Source of the DNA: Thermoplasmata archaeon
Lineage (GTDB): Archaea; Thermoplasmatota; Thermoplasmata; Thermoplasmatales; Thermoplasmataceae
Direction of reading: 5' to 3'
Length of the DNA stretch: 5,178 nt
Assembly: GCA_021797955.1 (NCBI GenBank)
Contig: JAJZYV010000167.1
Span: 1-5,178 of the forward strand
Part shown: positions 1 to 4,619 of the stretch, piece after piece
Numbering within the stretch: the stretch's first letter is position 1
Layout: each line of letters starts with the position of its first letter
Translations under genes and position numbers: made by a program
The notes under the pieces: model-generated
The model's input: only the letters and a program-made list of their open reading frames with translations
What the model was told of the DNA's origin: nothing
Database searches by the model: none

Positions 1-218
1 TTTTTATTCCTAATTATATTAGCCCCGATTTTTTAACATATATAATAAATCTATCTAATATCCCTATAGATTCATAACGAAGTTTGTGCTTGTTTAGCTT
101 TGTTTCCCAAGGTGTTTACATAGAGACTTTGAAGAAGATGTTGTACGCAATGAACATTGTAAAGTTTTGATGAAGAATATTTCTATGAAAAATTGGTTAT
201 GGACATGTAAAGGATCTA
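1..218. other. AT-rich stretch with no supported gene
   Basis: No convincing gene is seen on either strand. The first 60 bases are extremely AT-rich (about 18% G+C by my count) and include TATA-like runs near 38-50 that could belong to a promoter for something outside the window. A plus-strand frame is open from just after a TAG at 95-97 to a TAA ending at 256, with ATGs at 170 and 185. It has no Shine-Dalgarno site, resembles no family I know, and overlaps the 3' end of the minus-strand membrane gene. The stretch could be a decayed remnant or plain intergenic DNA. Confidence 0.5.
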
Positions 219-629
219 TTATAACGTGGGAGGATTCTTATGGTTTTGTTTATTAAATTTATTAAGTGCCAATTCAGATTTTTTTAGAGCGTACCCTATC
301 ACAAAAAAATTTATAACCCAAGGTATGAACAGTAGAAGGGTCAAATCAAAGAAAAAGTCAAACCATATAAATCCAAAAATTTGCAACCCCATCAAATAAA
401 CTATTTTATCCCCATGAATGAAAATAACAGTTAGTGGCGTTACTAACAAAATTAAACTGACATAAAATGCAACAAAGGTGATAAGATAGGTGGAAGGTTC
501 AATATATCCAATATTGTATAAATACTTCAAATTTAGGGATGTAACAATTACTATGGATATTAGTGATACAATAATAGATATCTTCAACTTTTTATTTGTT
601 TTTAAAACTTGGTCACTTGTATGTTTCAT
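219..629 (-). CDS. Small hypothetical four-helix membrane protein (136 aa)
   Basis: I do not recognise the family. The ATG at 627-629 is preceded on the minus strand by GGTGAGGT (633-640), a good match to the archaeal anti-Shine-Dalgarno sequence, which supports both the gene and this start. The first 15 or so residues are polar and lysine-rich. They are followed by four likely membrane helices at about residues 17-37, 46-70, 77-94 and 95-114. The last two are almost continuous and rich in Phe, Trp and Ile, around FGFIWFDFFFDL. The tail (residues 115-136) is basic and Asn/Lys-rich and probably cytoplasmic. No catalytic motif, cysteine pair or signal-peptidase site stands out. The gene is visibly more AT-rich than the ATPase and stress genes, and its codons are dominated by A/T-ending forms, so it may be accessory or fast evolving. 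It is transcribed away from the PF04008 gene, with no same-strand neighbour in the window. The coding call is fairly sure and the function unknown. Confidence 0.72.
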   Translation of the reverse strand: MKHTSDQVLKTNKKLKISIIVSLISIVIVTSLNLKYLYNIGYIEPSTYLITFVAFYVSLILLVTPLTVIFIHGDKIVYLMGLQIFGFIWFDFFFDLTLLLFIPWVINFFVIGYALKKSELALNKFNKQNHKNPPTL

Positions 630-798
630 CTTACCTCACCAAAAAAACAAATCATTCAAGGAGTGAAAAACCATTGTTGGGAATTTAAAACCTTTTCCAT
701 ACATTAAATACCTTATTTTTTGCCCAAATTTATTATCCAATATCAATGTATTCATTGCGGGAACCTTTTTTATTTTGTGCAATTTTTTCATTCACTGT

Positions 799-821
799 TC
801 TGGATATCCTGACCATCCAGA
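799..821. repeat. Perfect 7-bp inverted repeat, possible operator or hairpin
   Basis: TCTGGAT (799-805) and ATCCAGA (815-821) are exact inverted copies separated by 9 bases. The left arm also runs into an 8-base palindrome, GGATATCC (802-809). The repeat lies between two divergent genes, about 180 bases from each start codon, which is far for a classic archaeal operator close to a TATA box. It could be a regulator-binding site, an RNA hairpin of an unseen transcript, or chance. No T run follows directly on the plus strand, so a terminator is unlikely. Confidence 0.3.
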
Positions 822-964
822 CCTTAATGAATTTACCTAAATCCTATTTGACTTTCCTTTAGCCATAATGCAGAACGAGGTATACAAGGGTTAATCATAC
901 CTAAATTTGAATTAATTAATATTCATACATGAAATATTTATCATCAGATATACTGTTATTTATG

Positions 965-976
965 GATAATTTTAAC
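965..976 (+). promoter_or_regulatory. Possible TATA box for PF04008 gene
   Basis: GATAATTTTAAC is AT-rich and centred about 28 bases before the ATG at 999, the spacing expected if transcription starts at or next to the start codon. No Shine-Dalgarno sequence lies between it and the ATG, so a leaderless mRNA is the simplest reading. A second AT-rich patch (TTATTTATGG, 956-965) is an alternative box, giving a start about 10 bases earlier. This is inferred from composition and spacing only. Confidence 0.35.
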
Positions 977-998
977 ACGCTGAAAATGCTATCCATGT

Positions 999-1493
999 AT
1001 GGCTAAGGAATTAGATATTGAAACGGTTGATCTGATCATACCTGATGGTTGCGGCATAATTCTTGGGCAGTCTCACTTTATTAAAACTGTTGAAGATCTC
1101 TATGAAATAATTATAACCTCTAATCCCAAGGCAGAATTTGGTATAGCTTTCTCTGAAGCTTCAGGCCCAAGACTTATTAGAAGAGATGGAACGGATCAGC
1201 AATTAACAGATATGGCAGTTAAAAATCTTATGGCGATATCCGCGGGCCACAGCTTCCTCATTATGCTAAGAAATGTATTTCCAATAAGCGTTCTAAATCA
1301 GATAAAACAGTGTCAGGAGATAGTCAACATATTTGCAGCAACATCTAACCCCATAAAGGTTCTTGTTGCCAGACATAAAGAGCAGGCTGCTATCATTGGA
1401 GTTATGGATGGCTTTTCACCACTTGGTGTTGAAACAGATGAAAATGCTAAGGAAAGAATGAAATTCCTGAGAAATATAGGGTATAAAAAATAG
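999..1493 (+). CDS. PF04008-family protein, 'adenosine-specific kinase' (164 aa)
   Basis: The protein is full length for this small (about 160 aa) archaeal/bacterial family and matches the family pattern throughout. It has GQSHFIKTVEDLYE (residues 23-36), FGIAFSEASGPRLIRRDG (47-64), AGHSFLIMLRNVFPI (82-96), ATSNPIKVLVA (114-124) and GVMDGFSPLGVE (134-145), and ends in the usual GYK-type tail. Family members are called adenosine-specific kinases from structural and ligand-binding work on an archaeal homologue; as far as I recall the physiological reaction is poorly established, so the name should be read as provisional. The likely role is binding adenosine or AMP in the cytoplasm, with a possible part in nucleoside salvage. 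The start is the only ATG that gives the normal family N-terminus, and it has no Shine-Dalgarno site, which suggests leaderless translation. The TAG stop (1491-1493) shares its last base with the following tRNA gene, so the two are probably on one transcript. Confidence 0.93.
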   Translation: MAKELDIETVDLIIPDGCGIILGQSHFIKTVEDLYEIIITSNPKAEFGIAFSEASGPRLIRRDGTDQQLTDMAVKNLMAISAGHSFLIMLRNVFPISVLNQIKQCQEIVNIFAATSNPIKVLVARHKEQAAIIGVMDGFSPLGVETDENAKERMKFLRNIGYKK

Positions 1494-1565
1494 GACCCGT
1501 AGTGTAATGGATTATCATATGGGTTTCCGGAGCCCATGATCCGGGTTCGAATCCCGGCGGGTCTG
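1493..1565 (+). tRNA. tRNA-Arg (anticodon CCG)
   Basis: The cloverleaf can be folded by hand. The acceptor is 1493-1499 with 1558-1564: six Watson-Crick pairs plus a terminal G1:U72 wobble. T8 and A9 are at 1500-1501. The D arm is 1502-1518, with the GG pair at 1509-1510 and a T:T mismatch at the inner end of its stem. The anticodon stem is 1520-1524 with 1532-1536, around the loop TTCCGGA. The variable region has 4 bases, and the T arm is CCGGG-TTCGAAT-CCCGG (1541-1557). Anticodon CCG (1527-1529) reads the Arg codon CGG. The discriminator base is G1565, CCA is not encoded, and there is no intron. The first base is also the last base of the PF04008 stop codon. No TATA box is well placed inside the preceding gene, so co-transcription with it is likely. 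Confidence 0.96.
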
Positions 1566-1596
1566 CTCATGTCTAGATAATCGTATGAACCATAAC

Positions 1597-1609
1597 TTAA
1601 TTTAAATAA
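1597..1609 (+). promoter_or_regulatory. Likely TATA box for the P-type ATPase gene
   Basis: TTAATTTAAATAA lies in the short spacer between the tRNA and the ATPase. Its core (about 1601-1608) is centred some 27 bases before the ATG at 1632, so a transcript from it would begin at or within a few bases of the start codon. This would give the ATPase its own promoter in addition to any read-through from the PF04008-tRNA unit. Support is from composition and spacing. Confidence 0.45.
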
Positions 1610-1623
1610 TTTCAAAATAAAGC

Positions 1624-1628
1624 GGTGA
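1624..1628 (+). promoter_or_regulatory. GGTGA Shine-Dalgarno site of the ATPase gene
   Basis: GGTGA ends 3 bases before the ATG at 1632, in the usual archaeal register, and supports that start. If the TATA box at about 1601-1608 is the real promoter, this site would fall upstream of or at the RNA 5' end. It would then be usable only on longer read-through transcripts. Confidence 0.6.
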
Positions 1629-1631
1629 CGA

Positions 1632-3992
1632 ATGACAGAAAATCAGAATGAGAATCATCAGGAAACCCTAAAAAGACTTGATTCCAGAGACACAGGTCTT
1701 TCAGATGAGGAAGCATCTCAACGAAGGGAAAAATATGGGTATAATTCCATTGAAGAGAAAAAGACCCCTGCATTAATAAAATTCCTTAAAAAATTATCCG
1801 GACCGGTCCCATGGATGTTGGAAATAACTGCCATCATAACATATTTTCTTGGAAAATATATTGACACATATATTATTCTTGCCCTCCTCATATTCAATAG
1901 TGTAATAAGCTTCTTCCAGGAATCACGGGCAAGTGATGCCGTTGAGTTACTTCGAAAAAAGATCAATGTTAATGCAAGAGTTTTGAGAAGTTCTCAGTGG
2001 AGGCAGGTTCCCGCTGCAGAACTGGTACCTGGAGACATAATTCATGTAAGAATGGGCGATATTGTTCCGGCCGACGTCAAAATAATCAACGGTATTGTGG
2101 ATTCCGACCAGTCTGCGCTCACTGGCGAATCAAATCCCGTTAGGAGGAAATCAGATGAGGATATCTATTCTGGTTCAGTGCTCAAGAAAGGAGAAGCCAC
2201 CGGAATTGTAACAGCCACCGGATCAGAAACATACTTCGGAAAAACCACAGAACTGGTGAAAAAGGCCGGATCTGAGTCACATCTAGAAAAACTTATCCTA
2301 TCCATTGTTAAATATCTTGTAATTATAGATATTGCGCTTGTTGGATTACTTCTAGTTTTCTCAAGCATATATTCAATCTCATATGCTGATACCATACCAT
2401 TTGCCTTGGTTGTTCTAATTGCTTCTATTCCAGTGGCGCTGCCGGCTACATTTACAATAGCAACCGCAATAGGTGCGTTGGATATGTCAAGAAGGGGTGC
2501 TCTAGTCACCAGACTATCTGCTGTGGAAGATGCAGCCTCAATGGATACCATATGCTTTGACAAAACCGGTACCCTGACACAGAACAAACTCTCCGTAACA
2601 GATCCTGTACCATATGAATGCACATCGGAGAAACTTATTCAGGCAGCAATGCTTGCCTCAGATGAATCGAGTCAGGATTCCATTGATCTTGCAATTATTC
2701 AATATGGAAAGGAAAATAACTTCAATGTTAACGGTTTTAAAGTAACCGAATTTATTCCATTCGACCCAGCCAGAAAGAGAACTGAATCTAAGGTGCTCAA
2801 AAATGACTCTATGATTTCAATAGTGAAAGGTGCCCCTCAGGTTATATTGAGTTTATGCAGTGACGTTGATTCTAAAAGTGTCATGGAAAATGTGGTAAGT
2901 CTTGCGCACAGAGGGTATAGAACACTGGGAGTTGCCGAAACATCCGAAGAGCATTATAAATTCCTTGGCCTTATTCCCCTATTTGATATTCCGAGACCTG
3001 ATTCAAACCAGCTCATTTCCAAATTGAATGAACTTGGAATTTCTGCCAAGATGGTTACGGGAGATTCCACAGCAATTGCCAGTGAGATCGCCTCAAAGGT
3101 TGGCATTGGTTCAAGGGTCTGCATATCTTCCGATGTTATAAAGGGAAAACAGCATATTGACTCCTGCGATGTTTTTGCAGAGGTTTTTCCCGAGGACAAA
3201 TATGAAATTGTAAAACTGTTGCAGAAGGAAGGTCACATAACCGGAATGACCGGTGATGGAGTTAATGATTCACCTGCACTAAAACAGGCTGAAGTTGGAA
3301 TAGCTGTTGCTTCTGCAACGGATGTTGCAAAGGCTTCCGCGAGTATTGTTCTAACCCATGAAGGAATAACTGATGCTGTAAGTGCAGTTGAGGATGGCCG
3401 TAAGATATACCAGAGAATGCTCACATATACCCTAAACAAGATTATTAAAACAATTCAGATAGCCATTTTTCTCACTCTTTCATTTCTCATATTCAGATAT
3501 CTGGTCACAACTTCTTTTGAGATAATTCTTCTCCTGTTTGCCAACGATTTTGCAACAATGGCAATTGCCACGGATAACGTGAGATTTTCCAGTAGGCCTG
3601 AAAGATGGAATGTGAAATCACTGGTAGGATCTTCCATTAGCCTTGCAATGCTAATTGTAATGGAATCGTTTATTGTTCTCATAATTGGGATGCGTTTGAG
3701 TCTCTCCATAGACCAGATTCACACATTCATATTTGACATGCTGGTGTTTTCAGGACAATTCACCATATATATGATCAGAGAACGGGGACATTTCTGGAGC
3801 TCAAGACCTGGGAAATATTTGTTGGTTGCATCTGCTGCCGATATACTTGTAATAACCGCAATATCTTCTGCCGGAATCCTTGTCACAGCAATACCAATAT
3901 TATATGTTGGCATAGTGCTTCTCATAACGTTTATCTCAATGTCACTCATAGATCCTTTGAAAAACGTAATATTCAGACACTATGAAATTTAA
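1632..3992 (+). CDS. Plasma-membrane H+-ATPase-like P-type ATPase, type IIIA (786 aa)
   Basis: This is an integral-membrane pump that uses ATP to export a cation, most likely H+. In order it has an N-terminal cation-ATPase domain (about residues 11-55), M1-M2 (60-96), an actuator domain with TGES (164-167), M3-M4 (222-285) with PVALPATFTIA, the phosphorylation site DKTGT with Asp310, a nucleotide-binding domain with FDPARKRTE (377-385) and KGAP (399-402), MVTGD (474-478), the hinge motif GDGVNDSPAL (541-550), and M5-M10 (604-775). Hand alignment places Asn89 in M2 at plant AHA2 Asn106, and Asp639 in M6 at AHA2 Asp684 and yeast Pma1 Asp730, the proton-binding Asp. The run from Asp639 through the DN at 648-649 closely resembles Pma1. 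Gln609 stands where plants have Arg655 and yeast has His701. There is no C-terminal autoinhibitory domain: the protein ends just after M10, as in other archaeal members. In an acidophile it could help keep the cytoplasm near neutral. H+ specificity is inferred from the family. Confidence 0.95.
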   Translation: MTENQNENHQETLKRLDSRDTGLSDEEASQRREKYGYNSIEEKKTPALIKFLKKLSGPVPWMLEITAIITYFLGKYIDTYIILALLIFNSVISFFQESRASDAVELLRKKINVNARVLRSSQWRQVPAAELVPGDIIHVRMGDIVPADVKIINGIVDSDQSALTGESNPVRRKSDEDIYSGSVLKKGEATGIVTATGSETYFGKTTELVKKAGSESHLEKLILSIVKYLVIIDIALVGLLLVFSSIYSISYADTIPFALVVLIASIPVALPATFTIATAIGALDMSRRGALVTRLSAVEDAASMDTICFDKTGTLTQNKLSVTDPVPYECTSEKLIQAAMLASDESSQDSIDLAIIQYGKENNFNVNGFKVTEFIPFDPARKRTESKVLKNDSMISIVKGAPQVILSLCSDVDSKSVMENVVSLAHRGYRTLGVAETSEEHYKFLGLIPLFDIPRPDSNQLISKLNELGISAKMVTGDSTAIASEIASKVGIGSRVCISSDVIKGKQHIDSCDVFAEVFPEDKYEIVKLLQKEGHITGMTGDGVNDSPALKQAEVGIAVASATDVAKASASIVLTHEGITDAVSAVEDGRKIYQRMLTYTLNKIIKTIQIAIFLTLSFLIFRYLVTTSFEIILLLFANDFATMAIATDNVRFSSRPERWNVKSLVGSSISLAMLIVMESFIVLIIGMRLSLSIDQIHTFIFDMLVFSGQFTIYMIRERGHFWSSRPGKYLLVASAADILVITAISSAGILVTAIPILYVGIVLLITFISMSLIDPLKNVIFRHYEI

Positions 3993-4062
3993 AGGAACAA
4001 ATTAACTTTACACATTTAACCATAATATGTTTATTAATTGTTCATTCCCTTTCAAATTGGCC

Positions 4063-4080
4063 TCCCTTTAATTTAAGGGA
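4063..4080. terminator. Hairpin in the convergent spacer, possible 3'-end element
   Basis: TCCCTT (4063-4068) pairs exactly with AAGGGA (4075-4080) around a 6-base loop. It lies just beyond the stop codon of the leftward stress gene, in the 91-base spacer (3993-4083) between the convergent ATPase and stress genes. A second TTCCCTT at 4045-4051 could pair with the same partner (4075-4081, 7 bp). The spacer also has short T runs after the ATPase stop but no strong oligo-T tract, which archaeal termination usually relies on, so this call is tentative. Confidence 0.3.
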
Positions 4081-4083
4081 AAG

Positions 4084-4539
4084 TTATCTCACTATAAGAA
4101 CTGAAACTGGAGAATTTGCAGAAACTCTTTCAGATACAGAACCCATGAAAATACCTTTGGCAAATCCATGTTTCCTTGTTCCCATCACGATGAGACCCGC
4201 TTTGTATTCCTCAACAGCCGCAATAATTATTGAAACAGGGTCTCCGACCCTTACGGTTCCATGAACATTCTTTGCCCCCTTATTTTTCAATGATGTTACC
4301 ATTCTCTCAATCTTATATCTTGAGGATTTCAGAACATCTTCCTCTTCCTCCTGAAGAATTTCAGTTGTTCCTGTTGTATCCCCGATTGGAGCAAAATATG
4401 GTTTAACCACATGTAAAAGGTGAATTGTTGTGTCAAGGTTCCTATCGATAAGAGCCAGAGCGAATTCCACAGCCTTTTCAGATTCCTCTGAAAAATCAAC
4501 AGCAACAATTATGTTCTTCATCTTTTCATCAATATTCAT
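4084..4539 (-). CDS. Universal stress protein, UspA family (151 aa)
   Basis: This is a single-domain, cytoplasmic Usp protein of normal length, expected to form a dimer with a nucleotide-binding alpha/beta fold. It begins NIIVAVDFSEESEKAVEFA (residues 9-27), where Asp14 is the usual adenine-contacting residue. A helix-rich middle carries an acidic patch (EEEED, 64-68), followed by VGDP (98-101), GLIVMGTRKHG (115-125), GSVSERV (133-139) and a closing VSVLIVR. In the ATP-binding G-2x-G-9x-G-S/T motif the first Gly (120) and Gly133-Ser134 are present, but the second Gly is Lys123, with a Gly two residues later, so nucleotide binding is likely but not certain. I chose the ATG at 4539 because GGTGA (4545-4549) lies 5 bases before it. 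A longer GTG start at 4548 overlaps that site, and an ATG at 4521 gives the shortest family-like start (MKNIIVAVDF). The gene lies downstream of egtD on the same strand and converges with the ATPase. The client process is unknown. Confidence 0.93.
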   Translation of the reverse strand: MNIDEKMKNIIVAVDFSEESEKAVEFALALIDRNLDTTIHLLHVVKPYFAPIGDTTGTTEILQEEEEDVLKSSRYKIERMVTSLKNKGAKNVHGTVRVGDPVSIIIAAVEEYKAGLIVMGTRKHGFAKGIFMGSVSERVSANSPVSVLIVR

Positions 4540-4544
4540 TTCTG

Positions 4545-4549
4545 TCACC
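4545..4549 (-). promoter_or_regulatory. GGTGA Shine-Dalgarno site fixing the stress-protein start
   Basis: Read on the minus strand, GGTGA is followed by 5 bases and then ATG (4537-4539). The in-frame GTG at 4546-4548 is part of this site itself, so it is better read as ribosome-binding sequence than as the start codon. Confidence 0.65.
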
Positions 4550-4553
4550 CTTT

Positions 4554-4564
4554 CTATATATAAG
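4554..4564 (-). promoter_or_regulatory. TATA box for the universal stress protein gene
   Basis: On the minus strand CTTATATATAG is a near-ideal archaeal TATA box in the 80-base spacer between egtD and the stress gene. Its centre is about 20 bases before the ATG at 4539 and about 38 before the ATG at 4521. At the usual 24-28 base distance, transcription would start around 4531-4536, slightly inside the SD-supported frame. Either the distance is short here, giving a nearly leaderless mRNA from 4539, or the promoter product is translated from 4521. Confidence 0.55.
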
Positions 4565-4582
4565 TAAGGCCAATGAGATTAT

Positions 4583-4605
4583 TAACATTGCAGCCTCCAG
4601 TGTTA
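4583..4605. repeat. Imperfect inverted repeat between egtD and stress gene
   Basis: TAACATTG (4583-4590) and CAGTGTTA (4598-4605) form an 8-position stem around a 7-base loop. As minus-strand RNA, the direction of the flanking genes, one position is a C:A mismatch, so the hairpin is imperfect. It starts about 15 bases after the egtD stop and could mark that mRNA's 3' end. No T run follows, so chance is a fair alternative. Confidence 0.25.
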
Positions 4606-4619
4606 GGCTCTTAATAAAC

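Larger units (their letters stand above)
630..998. other. Divergent intergenic region between membrane gene and PF04008 gene
   Basis: This 369-base region separates two divergently transcribed genes and should hold both promoters. No open frame of useful size is present; the longest start-to-stop runs I read are about 8-9 codons. Visible elements are an AT-rich TATA-like patch around 683-691 that could drive the leftward gene with a leader of roughly 30 bases, three T6 tracts on the plus strand (716-721, 766-771, 783-788), a perfect 7-bp inverted repeat (799-821), and an AT-rich patch before the PF04008 start. I see no riboswitch or tRNA in it. Confidence 0.6.

Noticed and set aside
95..256. 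Plus-strand open frame of about 52 codons with ATGs at 170 and 185
   Set aside because: It has no ribosome-binding site and no recognisable domain, and it overlaps the better supported minus-strand membrane gene. At most it is a remnant.
626..655. Nine-codon minus-strand frame whose TGA overlaps the ATG of the membrane-protein gene (ATGA)
   Set aside because: It looks like a coupled upstream ORF but has no ribosome-binding site of its own, and its codons are simply the Shine-Dalgarno region of the next gene.
1313..1615. 100-codon minus-strand frame over the end of the PF04008 gene and the tRNA
   Set aside because: It is antisense to two solid genes, and its start region is a translation of the reverse complement of the tRNA (GIRTR-type peptide), a classic false hypothetical protein.
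1566..1631. Integration (att) site at the 3' end of the tRNA
   Set aside because: No integrase gene and no repeat of the tRNA 3' end were seen elsewhere in the window.
1718..3949. Several minus-strand frames of 68-152 codons inside the ATPase gene
   Set aside because: They are shadows of the long plus-strand frame, with no Shine-Dalgarno sites, no family resemblance and full overlap with conserved ATPase motifs.
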